Positions 24,291 through 39,033 of a stretch of 64,000 nucleotides of DNA are shown in pieces (position 1 is the first letter of the stretch; each line of letters opens with the position of its first letter). The stretch covers positions 31,282,501 to 31,346,500 of the forward strand of contig CM066729.1 in NCBI GenBank assembly GCA_033961575.1. The letters are read 5' to 3'. The notes beneath the pieces are model-generated. The model was given only the letters and a program-made list of their open reading frames with translations. It ran no database searches and had not been told where the DNA came from. A program made the position numbers and the translations under genes. Source of the DNA: Aselliscus stoliczkanus. Lineage: Eukaryota; Chordata; Mammalia; Chiroptera; Hipposideridae.

Positions 24291-24985
24291 GTTTTACATT
24301 TCATCCTAAATCAGTGATCCATTTTGAGTTAATGTTTTATAGGAGGTATGAGAACTATGTCAAGGTTTATTTATTTATTTACATATGGATGGATACCCAC
24401 TTGCTCCAGCACCATTTGTTGAAAAAGCCATCTTTCCTCCATTGAATTTCTCTGGCACTTTTTTTCAAAAATCAGTTGAGCATATTTGTCGGAGATTTAT
24501 TTATATATTTTTTTATTCTGTTCCAGTTATCCATCTGTTTATTCCTCCACCAATATACAGTCTTGAATATTGTAGCTCTATAATAAATCTTGAAATTGGG
24601 TGGAAAGTTTCCTCCCACTTCACTGTTCATTTCCAAATTGTTTTAGCTATTCCATTTTCTTTGATTTTTTTATATAACTTTGATAATAATCTTGTCTATG
24701 TCTACAAAAAAGTCTTACTGGAATTTTGACAGGAACTGAATTAAATTTATATGTTAATTTGAGAATTGACATGTTTACTGTGTTGAGTCTTTAAGTCCAT
24801 GAATAGGGCATGTCTCTCCACCTACAAGTATTTAGATCTTTGATTTCTTTAATCAGCATTTTGTAGTTTTCAGCATATAAATTTTGTACATGTTTTGCTA
24901 GAGTTATCTAAGGTTTTCATTTTTTGAGCAACTGTAAATGGTATTGTATTTTTAATTTCAGTGTCTCATGTTCATTGCTAGTGTT
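24291..24985 (-). mobile_element. Old antisense L1, last segment
   Basis: Continues the L1 exactly from the LTR 2 target site (...TTTATAGTTT | TACATTTCATCC...GATCCATTTTGAGTTAATG) into upstream ORF2 sequence. Confidence 0.85.
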
Positions 24986-24989
24986 TATA

Positions 24990-25975
24990 AATACAATTGA
25001 TTTTTTATTAGTTTCAGGTGTACAAAACAGCATAGTGATTAGACATTTATAAACCTCACTATGTGACAACCCCAACAAGTCTACTTACTACCCACCTGAC
25101 ACTGTACATAATTAATACAATATCACTGACTATATTCCCTATATTTATAGCCCCATGATTATTGTTATAGTTGGCATTCAGTATTATTTCATACTAGTTT
25201 CAGATATAGTGTAGTGGTTAGACATTTATATAATATATGAAGTGATCCCCCTATAAATCTAGTATCCATCTGACACTATACATAGTTTTTACAGTGTTAT
25301 TCTCTATATTCGCCATACTGTACTTTACACCCCCATGACTATTTTGTAACTGCCAATTAGTACTTCTTAATCTCTTCACTCTTCTCACCCAGCCTCTCAA
25401 CTCCCCTCCCATCTAGTAACCATCAGTTTGTTCTCTGTATGTATAAGTCTGTTTCCATTTTGTTTGTTCATTTTTGTTCTTTAGATTCCACATATAATTG
25501 AGTTTGTATGGTATTTGGCTTTTCCAGGCTGACTTATTTCATGTAGCATAATATCCTCTAGGTCCATCCATGTTGTTCCAAATGGTAAGATTTCATTTTT
25601 TTCTATGGCAGAGTAATATTTCATTGTATATATGCGTATGTGCCACTTCTTTATCCAGTCATCTACCGATGGGTATTTTGGTTGTTTCCATATCTTGGCT
25701 ATTGTAAATAGTGCTGTAGTGAACATAATGGCACATATATCTTTTCGAATTAGTGTTTTGGATTTCTTTGGATAAAAACCCAGGAGTGGAATTGCTGGGT
25801 CATAAGGTAGTTCTTTTTTAAAATTTTTTGAGGAACCTCCAAACTGTTGTCCATAATGGTTCCACCAATTTGCAATCCCACCAACAGTGTACGAGGGTTC
25901 CCTTTTCTCTACATCCTTGCCAACACTCTTTTTTTATTTATTAATGATGGCCATTCTGACAGATGCGAGGTCCAT
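24990..25975 (-). mobile_element. Second antisense L1, 5'-truncated
   Basis: Begins with the antisense L1 3' end (TTTTTTATTAGTTTCAGGTG) and runs into ORF2 C-terminal sequence; minus-strand 25481-25726 reads FTIAKIWKQPKYPSVDDWIK. Ends near CTGACAGATGCGAG. Confidence 0.85.
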
Positions 25976-26848
25976 CAAACTGCATAGCAGCATGACTTCT
26001 CTTACTCTACCCAGTTGTGGTTCCTTTTCATCCCTTCCACAGGTGTTGACTCTAAGTGTACTCCCTAATAAAATAAACCCTGCACTAGTCTCCAATTAAT
26101 GACATCTTGATATCCGGAGTGTGCCATCACATTTGATAGTGTGAAAAAAATCACACTATACATTTGAGAGTTTTATGTAGAATTTCATTGATTGAAGATA
26201 CTTAAAATTAATAAAACTACTTCTTTTAAAACAATCTATCTCCAAGAAGTTATACTGTAATCTAAACCAAAAAAGATAAAAATCAATATATTTATTTTAG
26301 TTGGTTGAAAGAGATTGTATGGATTCTGATTTAAAAAACATTTTTTTTTTATGAGTTTGTGGATAATGAATCTGGAAAAACGAACCTATAATTTGCTAGG
26401 AGATCATAGTCATCTAGTCCTTTTAGGAATTCCATATTAATACTGAGGCACGTACACAGAGTTTAAATTTGTAAAATCACACTAAAGTTAAGATTTGAAT
26501 AAAGACAGATATCCTGAATGTAAGGACTTATGAGATAAGAGAATCCATGTTCCCAAGGTGAGATTTGAGGATTAAATAAAAAATGGCAAAATGAGTTTCT
26601 CTCTGGTGTAATTTGCCAAAATTATCCTACTCTGAAAACAATCCTAGCAAGCTCATCCTAGGCTTGTGACAGAGATATTTGACTCCAAGCACTTAACCCT
26701 GACATCTGGAGATCTTAGTATTTATTGACAGGAGGGAGGTGGGAGGAGAGAGATAGGTACTTTCTGCCACCTAGGTATTTCTTTTATGAAAATCCTGTGG
26801 TCTTTCTGTGGTAACCAGAGAGGGATCCATGTGGCCTTGTTCTGGGTT
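25976..26848. other. Intergenic stretch, nothing recognised
   Basis: AT-rich sequence without a supported gene. The first 150 bp may be the edge of an old LTR (ATAAAATAAACCCTGCAC), not confirmed. Confidence 0.4.
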
Positions 26849-26858
26849 CCCCATTTTA

Positions 26859-28250
<1,392 letters not shown>

Positions 28251-28261
28251 CTATTCGAAAG

Positions 28262-28500
28262 GCAGCCTGGTATGGTGGTGCGGTCATGGGTACAGAGTTA
28301 GACAAACTTAGTTCAGGTCCCGGTTCTTCCACTTCTTTGCTTCGGAACGCAGCAAATTACTCCTTTGGCGTATCAGCCTCCTCTGTAACACGTTTAAGTG
28401 CCATTAGGGCAGGGACCACGTCTGTGGTGTTCCCTGTTGTATATTCAGTGCCTGACCACCTGGCATTGTGGCCCTTGGGGCCAAGTCAAATAGGGTATTG
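28262..28500 (+). repeat. Ancient repeats (MIR then L2-like)
   Basis: First part: TGGTATGGTGGTGCGGTCATG...CAGGTCCCGGTTCTTCCACTT, resembling MIR. Second part: TTAGGGCAGGGACCACGTCTG, resembling the L2 3' end. Both are diverged. Confidence 0.55.
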
Positions 28501-28639
28501 AAGGGAGAAAAAAAACCCCAAGCAGCCGCTGACATTCCGAAATTGGCCTGCTCACAGGCCACCTTATTCTCCTGTTAAACATAAACGATTTCCCAGAGGA
28601 TGGCTAGGAGTGAACTCCGGTCTGGGAAGAAAGTAAGTG

Positions 28640-29140
28640 TAAGCCCAGCCTTTTGTCCCAGCTCCGGCCCAGCTGTCAGTCTTCTCGCCCCGCCCCCGCG
28701 TCGCGCGCCTGTGCCCGCCCCTTTCCCCGCCCCTTCCGCCCCTTTAACTCGCCTCTGCCATCCCGTGGGATTTGGAGCTCTTCTCTCGCGAGATCTTCAT
28801 CGTACTAGAGCGGGCTGTGGTCCGGCCACGGTGGGTTTTGTTGCGGTGTTTCAGCAAGTGTGGGCCCTGCCCGGAGGCCCGAAGGAGGTTCTGGGGACCG
28901 AGAGCCGCGCTGCGGTCGCGCAGGGTCCCTGAAGAGAGCGAGCGGGGCGGCCTCCCCGGGCTTGGGCTGCCTCTGGCCGCGTGTCCGCTGCCGGCCCGGA
29001 ACCCGCGTGTGAGGGCTCGTTCGCGGGAGGCGAGGTCGGGGGGGGGCCCGCAGCGGGAGTCGGAGGCCTGGCCGCCTCAGGGCGGGGGGGGGCGCCCGAC
29101 CTCAGCGGCCGCGTGCAGTGGCCGGAGGATCTTGCCGAAA
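28640..29140 (+). promoter_or_regulatory. NMD3: NMD3 CpG-island promoter with 5' noncoding exon
   Basis: The stretch is strongly GC- and CpG-rich in an otherwise AT-rich window. It has several GC boxes (CCCCGCCC type, about 28684-28740) and no TATA box upstream of the likely start. That is the usual form of a housekeeping promoter. A 5' noncoding exon should lie here, because coding exon 2 begins with a 3' splice site at 29466-29467. Its donor is not certain: GTGGGT at 28831 and GTGAGG at 29009 are both possible. The exact transcription start cannot be read from sequence alone. Confidence 0.8.
28784..28793. promoter_or_regulatory. TCTCGCGAGA core-promoter palindrome
   Basis: A perfect TCTCGCGAGA lies inside the CpG island. 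This 10-bp palindrome is a known conserved element of TATA-less mammalian promoters, usually near the start site and often linked to ZBTB33 (Kaiso) binding. Here it probably marks the NMD3 start region; use in this species is inferred. Confidence 0.75.
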
Positions 29141-29164
29141 ATGAATTCGCTTGGTTTTGAACTG

Positions 29165-29278
29165 TTTTTTTTTTTTTTTTTTTTGAGGGCAGTGTCGCTG
29201 GCCCTCATATGCGGGACTCGAATCGGGGCCGCTGGCGTCCCAGGCCAGCGCGTAACCACCGCGCCACTCGGCCGGCCC
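29165..29278 (-). repeat. Short tRNA-derived SINE in NMD3 intron 1
   Basis: A T-run (29165-29184) is followed by GAGGGCAGTGTCGCTGGCCC and the head ending GCGCCACTCGGCCGGCCC. The flanks GAATTCGCTTGGTTTTGA and GAATGCGCTTCGTTTTGA look like a slightly diverged TSD. Confidence 0.9.
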
Positions 29279-29467
29279 TCGAATGCGCTTCGTTTTGATT
29301 ATTAAACAAGTGACTGTTTCCAAAGTGACCAAGTTTCAGTGGGTTTTCTGACGTGCTTGTTTCTGAGGCTTAGCGGCCTTATTCCGTGAGGCAGAAGGAA
29401 GATTTGTGGATGAAAAGGGAAATAGACAAATGACGTAAATGACACGATGGTCTCCTTTTCAAACCAG

Positions 29468-29525
29468 GGCGTAGAGCAGCGATGGAGTACCTGGCCGCAG
29501 CCGCCGACCGCACTCCCGGGCACAT
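29468..29525 (+). CDS. NMD3: NMD3 exon 2: end of 5' UTR and codons 1-14
   Basis: The acceptor follows a CT-rich tract ending CCAG, and the donor is GTGAGT at 29526. The ATG is at 29482-29484; 14 nt of 5' UTR precede it in this exon. Two bases of codon 15 (Ile) lie here. The alanine-rich residues 5-8 fall in the least conserved part of the protein. Confidence 0.96.
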
Positions 29526-32500
29526 GTGAGTCCCGCCCCTTTAATGGTGTTCACGTGATCCTGGGAATCGTCACCGTCTACCTGGGAGGAACGCTCTTTT
29601 TTTTTTTTTTTTGACGGGTATTCTTTTGTCTTAAGTGAAAAAAATAAATGACAAGTCTATTTCCTGAGAAAATAGAATTCATGTGTACTTGGAAAATGTG
29701 TTGTAAATATTTACTGTGCGTGTTAATAGACTTCATCGTACAATTTTCTAAATGGGCGCCGTCCAATAGGAGCAGGAGCAACGAGCCACGTGGAGCTGTG
29801 TAAATTGACAGAGATCCAAATGGAGTAAAATTAAATACTAAGTTCCTCCGTGGTTCCGGCCATGTTTCAAGGTGGTCCCCATATTGCACATCACGTGTTA
29901 TGGAACATTTCTTTTGGGGTAATATCAGTGATTTTTTAAAACATTTTCTGCCGCCAGTGCACCTGGGATCATGACACGCCCATCAGTTATACTGCATCAC
30001 TACATGATAGTCTTTGAATCCTTTATATATATATATATATATGTACACACACACACATATATATATGTATATATATTTATTTATTTTTTTTTTTTTGAGG
30101 GCAATGTCATTGGTTCTCATATGTGGGACCTGAACCGGGGCCGCTGGCTTCCGAAGCCAGCCTTAACCACCGCGCCACTCGGCCGGCCCCTTTATAGATT
30201 TTTTTGATCTGGGTAAATGTTTACATGTTATTTGTCCCGGTGCCATATTGAGGATTTTAGAAAAAAATTGCTTTTGGGGCTGTCAAGCTCTTCCATGATT
30301 CCTATTAGGAATAATTTAGACTCTCTAGGCCCTTTAGACATTGGCCATGTTTTGAGGATTTCTGGAATTGTGGCCATCCTGTTTGTTGGTTGTTTTTTTT
30401 TTTTTTTTTTTTTTTTAACCTCAGTGTTCCAAGGTGGTTCTTTATCAACTGCATCTTTGAAGATTGCTCTATGTTCGTTTTTCAAAGAGGGCAGATGCTA
30501 TGGCCCAACTTGAAGTCTTGTGTTTGTTTGATAGCTTTTTTTTTCATTTTAACCTGTGCATGTATGAAATCTAATTGTGAAACGTATGCTTTATTTGTTT
30601 TCAGCTTGTGCTGTGAGTGTGGTGTCCCAATCAGTCCAAATCCTGCCAATATCTGTGTGGCCTGTTTGCGAAGTAAAGTGGACATCAGCCAAGGCATTCC
30701 GAAGCAGGTCTCCGTATCTTTCTGCAAACAATGCCAAAGGTAAGGCGTGGTGCTGTTTATCCCACGTCAAGCTGAGATTATGTATAGCTGTGCTCCAGGA
30801 TATGCCTTGATGACCAGGATATGTAAATAAAGTACATTCCATTGAGATTTAATTTTTATGTATGTTGGTGTCTTGGAATTCTCATAAACTAACTTTTTAA
30901 AACTCTCGGCCAGTTAACCTCTCGAAGCCTAAATTTTGTCATCAAAGCAAAGGGGCTTGATTAGATCTATAAAGGAGCACATTTATAAGTATTATGTATT
31001 TAACAAGCATTTATTGAGCACTTACTATATGCTAGGCAATGTTCAAAGTCCTGGGCCGGCTGGGCTAAGAAACTTAAAGCACATGCACAAGGGATTTAAT
31101 TTAAATTTAGTCACTAGGTTTTATGTAAGATTTTAAAACTTGCATTTTACAATTAAAATTTGGAAAGACTTGAAAGATGAATAGTCCAAACTATGGTTGA
31201 TACATAGTATGAGGCACTAATTTATCTTGTGTGTGAGAAACAGTTCTCAAACATTATAGATGTATATTATAAACCATTTTAATGCCATTTTGAGATGATT
31301 TTTTTACCTGTTTTTCAGAGCATAGCTTCAAGGGACTTTTGGTCATTTTGTCATCCTCATTGAAATTCTTGCTGGTGCTTGAAGTAAAAAGACCTCTTTG
31401 ATAGGTTATTTCATATTGGCTTCCTCAAGTAACCACAATTTTACCTTATAACTCAAGCTACTGGTCTAATTCAAAGTTTTTTAGAATTATTAAAATGTAT
31501 TAGGGTTAAGTGCTTTAGGTGAATCGTGGATAATTATTATATCTGGTTAATAATCAGTGTTGTAGCTGCATGAAAATTAAGATGGAAATTTTTGTTTTTC
31601 CTTGAGAAATGCTGGGTTTCAGTATATTATCTTCTCTCGCAGATATTTCCAGCCACCAGCAACTTGGATACAGTGTGCATTAGAATCCAGGGAACTTCTT
31701 GCTTTGTGTTTGAAAAAAATCAAAGCTCCTCTGAGTAAGGTTGGTCAAATAGCTAAAATCATTTTTGTAAGTGTATTCTTTTTAATCTCTCCTTTTCAGA
31801 AAAATCCTTGTATGAATAGATTTTTCAAAAGTAGCTATTAAATGTTGCTGTTGGTAAGCACTGTACTACAAATGCTGTTTGCATTTTTAAAGTTATATAT
31901 GTTCCTTTTTTCATGAAAATGAAAAAAATTTTGCTTTAAAAGATTTAATTTAGAGTTAATTTTGTCATTTATTGAGAATCGCCTATGTGCAGTAGTTTTT
32001 TGGGAAAATATATAAAACCATCTCTAAACTTAGTAATAATTTAGGAGGGTATAGTATTAGGACTATACAGTATTCAGTTTTTTTCTGTTTTCGTTACTGC
32101 TCTGGAAAGAAAATCTTTGTGCCTGTTACTTAAAATCAGTGCATAAATGTCTCCATTTTGCCTCTCTACCTGACACTTTCCAGTTTTCTTGGTTAAACTT
32201 TATGAATCCCACCCCCTGGTATATTTTTAATTGAAATGGACTCTTGATTTGAAGGCTTTCAGATTCTCTTAAGCTCTTGATAAAATTTTATGTACAGTTC
32301 TTTGAAATTTATCCCCCCCTTTTTTTTCCCTCCCTGGAATTTCTGTTAGTCAAATGCTGGCCTTACTGGCTTGGAAATTTGTCTTTTTCCTTTTGTATTG
32401 TTTTTATCTTTATTTTGTATTCCCCCCCCCCAATGTGTTCCTGGTGATTTCTTTTACCTTATCTTCCAATCTTGGTATTGAATTTTTTTCTCCAGCAGTA

Positions 32501-35500
32501 ATATTTTTAAGTTTAGAGTCTTTGGTGTTTTTGATGCTGTCTGTTCTTTAATTTTTCTGAAGGTTTGTTAATAGGTTGAAATTTTTTTCTTTCTTTTTTT
32601 TTTGTTTTTTTTTTGAGGGCAGTGTCACTGGCCCTCACATGTGGGACCAAACCGGGTCGCTTGCTTCCCAACCCACCGCTTAACCACCGTGCCACTCGGC
32701 CGGCGTAATTTTTTTCTTTTTTTTTAACACTTCCTTTTATTTTCTGATTTTTTTTTTTTAAATTATTATTATTTTTTTTGGCCTGGAGTTTTTTGGGTAA
32801 CTTGGGTCTTTTCACTTTTGTCAAATGTCTGGTGAGCCTTAATAATTCATTAGGTCATTCAGCAGATGTTTATGTGGCAACTCTGTGCCAACCTGCTTTT
32901 GGTGTTGGGGATATGGTGGTGACTGAGAGAAACAAAAATCCCTGTCTTAGGAAATTTTTTTTTCTAGTTGTAGGGGAGGGTGTGGAGTAGACAATGAACA
33001 AAATAAGTAGGTATATTAAAAGGTATAAATTCTGTGGAGGAAAAAACCAGGAAGCATGATAACTTCACAAGGAAGAGTTGCAATTTAAAATACAGTGGTT
33101 AGGGGAGGTCTCACCAATAAGGTGACATTTGAGTAAATATTAAAAGACAGTAAGGGAAAGAGATGTGTAGAAATCTGAACGTAAACATCATGGAGAAAAT
33201 AAGTATAGAGGCCAGAGGCTGGAGCATACCTTTGTGTTTAGAGTGGAGTGGGGGCCACCCGAGTGGCACGGTGGTTAAGAGCTGGCTTGGGACGCCAGCA
33301 GCCCCAGTTCGGGTCCCACATATGAGGGCCAGTGACACTGCCCTCAAAAAAAAAAAAAAATAGAGTGGAGTGGGGAGGGGGAAAAATAGTTGGGGATGAA
33401 GCCTGAGAAGTCAGAGAAGGTCAGGCCTGATAAGGATTGTTTTACTGTGAGTGTAAATAGGTACAGAGGATATAGGGCAGAGTTGTAAGATGAATGGTTT
33501 GCAATTTATGAGGATCCCTCTGGCTGCTATGTTTAGAACAGGTTTGAGGGGGGTAGGGGCAAGGGTGGAAGTGGGGACCTGTAGGAAGGAAGCGATTGTA
33601 ATAGTGAGAAATGATGGTATTTGGATCAGTAGTGGAGGTGGTGAGAAGTGGACAGAGTCTAGATCTATTTTGAAGGTGGTCAATAGGATTCACTGATGTA
33701 TGTGTATGAGATGAAAGTGTCAAGGATGATGTCTGTGGTTCTTGAGCAACCCAAAGTGGTGAGTTGCTGTTAGGAGGTAGGAAAGGCTTCAAGAGGAGCA
33801 GGCCGGAGTGGGAGAGATCAGAGCTAATCTCAAAATGATACTTAGATGTCCAGTAGTCATCAAAGTAGAGATACTGAGTGAGCAGCTGGATAAGTAAACA
33901 AGGGAGTGATTCAGACTGGAGATGATGAATTTGAGTTATTGATGGCGTTTAAAACTGTGAAATTGGATGAAATGTCCTAGGGAATTTAGATAGAGAAGGG
34001 AAAAAATTTGAGGATTGAATCATGACGTCCTTTAATGATAAAGTTCCAGCAGATGAGAAGTCTGCAAAGGAGACTGACAAGGAGCTGTCAGTGAGGGAGG
34101 TGAAAAATTAGATGAGTGTGGTATACTGGAGAGTAAGGGAAGTGATTTACAAAGGGAGTGATTGGCTCTGATTTGCAGCTGATAGATCAAGTAATGCGTT
34201 CAATAAATTTAGTGATGTGGAGATCCTTAATGGCTTTGTAGAGCAATTTGTTTGTGGTGGGGGTAGGGACCTGGTGTGATTGGAAATGAGAGACTGGAAG
34301 GACAGGAATTGGAGGCAGCAAGTAGACATAATTGTTTTGAGATTTGCTGTAAAGGGAAATGAAGCAGGGCAATGGGTGGAGGTAAATAAGGGGAAAGGAC
34401 ACAATTTTTTATTTATTTTTTATTAGTTACAGATGTACAAAACAATGCAATAGTTAATGCAATAGTTGTCCTTCTCACCCCTTACAAAGTGACTCACCCC
34501 GCGCTCTCCACTGCTCCCTTACCCCCGATATCATACATATTTATTACACTTCCATTGACTCCATCCCCATACTATGCTCCACATCCTATGGACACATTTC
34601 TTAAGATGGGAGATGTTACAGTATATTTGTAAGCTGATACAAATATGTATGCCGTACAAATGATAAAGTAGAGGGAAAAATATGTACAGCTACAAAGAGA
34701 CGGAATAATTTGCCAGGGGATGTCCTCAAGGAGTGGAAAAAAGATAGGATATAGCATACTAGTTGAAGAATACTTTTTTTCATCCAACAAATATTTGGTA
34801 TTTACCAGGCCCATTTTGGGAGCCTGGCCTATTTCATGGAACAGAACAAAGATCTCTGCTCATTATTGGTCTTTATAGGAGCGTGGACAGTTCATTGTGG
34901 TAACAGAAGGGAAGGCGCTGCTGGTATTTGGGAGCTTCTGGAAAATCTCTTCTGATTGCTTTTCTCAATTGAGAAAACAGAAGCATAGGCAGGAGCTACG
35001 AGGAAAAGTCATTAAGGATCCCCACATTGGTAAATTTGTAGAACTATTAGAAGTTTGAGGAGAAAGGGGAAGGTATGAAATAGGTCCCTAGGAGACTGAG
35101 AGACTTTATCAGAATGATGTTTGGTTGCTGGGCAGTGCCTAAGAGTTACTGTCGTACACGTAAAGACTGACATGGTATGTGTTTATTTCTCTAGCCCAGC
35201 CATCTGCGTAGGTGAAGCATAGAACAGACAGAGCATTGGATTTAACCAAGATTATGATTTAGCCAAGTAACTAAAGATGAAGTGAGAAAGGGACCAAGGG
35301 AATTGAGTGTGTGCATGGGAATGATATTGATCTTGAAATTAAACTGGGATAGGATGGAAGTGAGTAGGTAAGAAGGTATGAGGGATCGTGAAAAGGTAGG
35401 ATGTATTAGATTGTAGGTTGCAGTAGAATGAAGGGCTTTTGGTGTTCAGGAACTGGAGAGCATGAGCTGGAAAGATAGGAGGTGGTAGGCAAGGAGAATG

Positions 35501-38500
35501 GTGTGGCTAGACTTGAGATTTTGGAGGGGTTTCAGTTACCAGTAATAAAAAGGGGACAGGATCTTGGGACGTAAGGAACTCAAAAAGAATGGAGAGGCTA
35601 GAATATTTGGAGGATCATTTATGAGGATATTGAAATCATTAAGTATTGTTGAAAAGAGCGACAGCTAAGGTGTTTGAAGAATGAGAGCAGGTGACCCAAG
35701 GATTAACAGATGACTGTAACAGAGAGGTGGAGGGCACAATTTTGAAGACTTCACGTTCAAAGCTGGGTATATTTAAGGAGGAGCCAGGGAGAATGGTTTA
35801 GAATTAGCAATGTAAGAGCAGAGAGGACACCTGTCTATCTCCTGCTCAAATGATAGGAAGAAAATGAGAAATGTATCAGTTATTAATTAGTTGCGAGTAT
35901 GGAGTGGGGTGGGAGGGGCGGCAATATATAAACTCAGGAGATCTAGATGGTGAAGGGGAATGTTCAGCAAAGTGATCGAGGATTTAGGAGGTTTTGTTGT
36001 TAGTGAAGGTTGAGTTCCAGAGGGCACAGTAAAATGGCTTCAGAATTTGGGGAGAGGAGTGTTAGATGGGACAGAACAGGTAATATGTAGACCACATGGA
36101 GTTTGGAGTATGGGAGATGAGGGGCTACTGAGGTGTCGGGGACAGTGGTAAGGAAGGCTAAAGGACCCAGTAGGGTTGATTGATCCTGGTGGTCAGGACA
36201 GATAGTATGGTGTGGCTGTGTGGGGGAATGGAGAAGCAGGGGTCAGGGGTCCTCTTCCATTCCCACAGGTGCAGGTTGGAGGCTAGAGGAAAGGCAGTCA
36301 GTGCCTTTGGACTATCTCTTGACCCCTGCAGATGGAGACAGGGCACAGAAGCTGCCTGTCACCCTCTGTATCTGGTTTGCTTTAGTGCAGAGCCAGTCGT
36401 ATGAGGAGAGTTTTACTCTGGAGTGCTGCATCTATATTACACTACATTAGCTAGTCGAGCTCTCACCAGACAGAACTTGATTAAGTTATCATCTGCCCAC
36501 TGCTGTCTTCCAAATCTGTTACAGCTCAGATTTCTCCTTAGAGTTCCAGGTCAAATAGATATCTCATTGTCAACTGAACATCTACTATCTATTCTTGGAT
36601 ATCTCATAGATAAATCCTCTTAAATGCAAATGTCTGAAACCAAATGCATCATTTTCTCATCAAGTTTGTTCCTGTATCAGAAAAATAGTATTATATAGAT
36701 GCCCAAGCTAGATACTTGAGCATCATTCTAGAATCGGTTGTTTTCCTCCCCATCCCAGTTAATCTTTAAATCCTACACATTTTGTCTCCTAAATAGCTCT
36801 TGGATCTTTCTGCTTCTGTTACTTTTAGCACCCCTCAGTTCAGGTCACCTATAACTCCTCCCAAAATATTGAAACAATCTCCATTCTTTTTCTCCACTTT
36901 CTTCCTCAAAACAGCCATTTTTAGCCATATTGAGCTACATTCTGTTCCTTACATGTAGCAAACTGTTTGGGGCCTCTGCTGAGCCAGCTAAGTTAGCAGT
37001 GGTTAACATTATGGATTCAATATTCAGTGCATGAAATGCTTTCTAATGATTAGTCGTTTTTTTTAAGCCACATACATGTACTAATATAGAGTAGAAACAT
37101 TTATTCACAGGGATTTCTAGTAGATGATGAAGTCGTGTCTTTGCTTTCTTATAAAAAGTATAATTTCCATTGAAACACATACATTTTTAGGGAAAAGGAT
37201 TTTTCCCCCATGCAAATGTTTTAATTTTTGCTTGAATTATACCAGTTGCATTAATATAGACATTAGATTATCTTTTCATTTGGTGTTTTTGTGGCAATAC
37301 TTTTGATAATTTTTTTTTTTTTACTGGTTATATTGGGTAGTGATACAAATCAGATTCCTTAAGCATCTAATGAAATCTATTTATTAATGAATTGTTCTTT
37401 CATCTTTTTTCTCATATGGGAACTTACATTTCTTTTTGTTTGTGTTTTATTGAAGGTACGGCTTGTAGATGCAGGCTTTGTTTGGACTGAGCCCCATTCT
37501 AAGAGACTTAAAGTTAAACTGACTATTCAGAAAGAGGTAAGTTGTTCCAATTTTCTCAGCATGGTTAAAGTGTAGATAGTGAAAATGAGGGGCTATTGGT
37601 AAGTTATTTTATGACTTGAACAGCTTAAAAGGACAGGAATACACTCTTTTTTTTTTTTTTTTTTTTTTTGAGGGCAGTGTCACTGGCCCTCACATGTGGG
37701 ACCGAACCGGGGCTGCTGGCTTCCCAAGCCAGCGCTTAACCACAGTGCCACTCGGCCGGCCCTCAGGAATACACTCTTTGTTTTCTTTTGCACAGATGAT
37801 CAGGTCACTTGCAGCCATTGCTCATGATTAGTGGGCTAAAATAATCTTTTCTAAGTTATTTTTGTTAGGAAAAAAAGTAACAAAATGAGCTAAGGCAGTG
37901 CTTCTCAAACTTGGCAGATTGTCATGATTCATAGTAACTGAATCAAACAGGATTCAACTGGATATGAGACCCAGGAATATATTACGAGTATGTTTAAAAA
38001 GTTTCTCAGGTGATTTCTGATGATTGGCTATGTTTGGGAACAGTTAAATTAAGGAATATTTTCTTTATTGAGTTTTGTCTTATTTGTTTTTCTAAGAATG
38101 AATTTTATACATGCACACATATATACAGAAGTATATATAGATATAAAAATTCTGCAAAAAATATCCTCACAACCATTTCAACTAAAGGTAAATTTGAAAT
38201 GTTAATCTACCAAATTCCATGAATCAAGTTAATATATCTTTCTTGAACTAGTGTAATTCATGATTTTAATGGATTTATTGTTGATGTCTTCAAAGCATTC
38301 ATGGTAAAAGATTTTAAGTTAAATATTAAAGTCTCTTTTAAGAAAGATTTTTATTATTAAAGAACAGAATGAAGGAGTGTGATTGTTTTCTTCATCAGGT
38401 GATGAATGGTGCTATCCTTCAGCAAGTGTTTGTGGTGGATTATGTTGTACAGCCTCAAATGTGTGGAGATTGCCACAGAGTAGAAGCTAAGGATTTCTGG

Positions 38501-39002
38501 AAGGCTGTGGTTCAAGTCAGGCAAAAGGTAATGAGAAAGATGACGAGTGAATCCTCCATCTGTATTTCACCTCTGTCTGTTATAAATAGCTAATAAAACC
38601 TTCTTTTTCCCTTTTTTCTAAATTCTTCATGTACCAGGGATTCTCTAGGTCCCCAGAGCATTCATCTTTAGAAATAGATCATTATTACATTTTAGATAAT
38701 CTTTAAATATTGTTTTTGTTTTAAAAATCATTGTACTGTATCAGTAGATGACTTTCCTTTTTTTCTTTTTGCATTTCATGTATTAATCTAAGAATGTATT
38801 TATGTTTAGACTTTGCACAAAAAAACTTTCTACTATCTGGAACAGTTAATTTTGAAGTATGGAATGCATCAGAATACACTTCGTATCAAAGAGATTCATG
38901 GTGAGTTAAAATTTAAAAGCATTTGAAACGATGTCAGAATTTTATTTCCACTAACTTAAGGAACCTTTTATTTTTACTGATGATAGTACTAGCCAAAGGA
39001 AC

Positions 39003-39033
<31 letters not shown>

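Noticed and set aside
28772..29305. 177-codon frame across the CpG island
   Set aside because: GC-rich DNA has few stops by chance; the frame runs into a SINE and its composition is proline/arginine/glycine-rich without domain.
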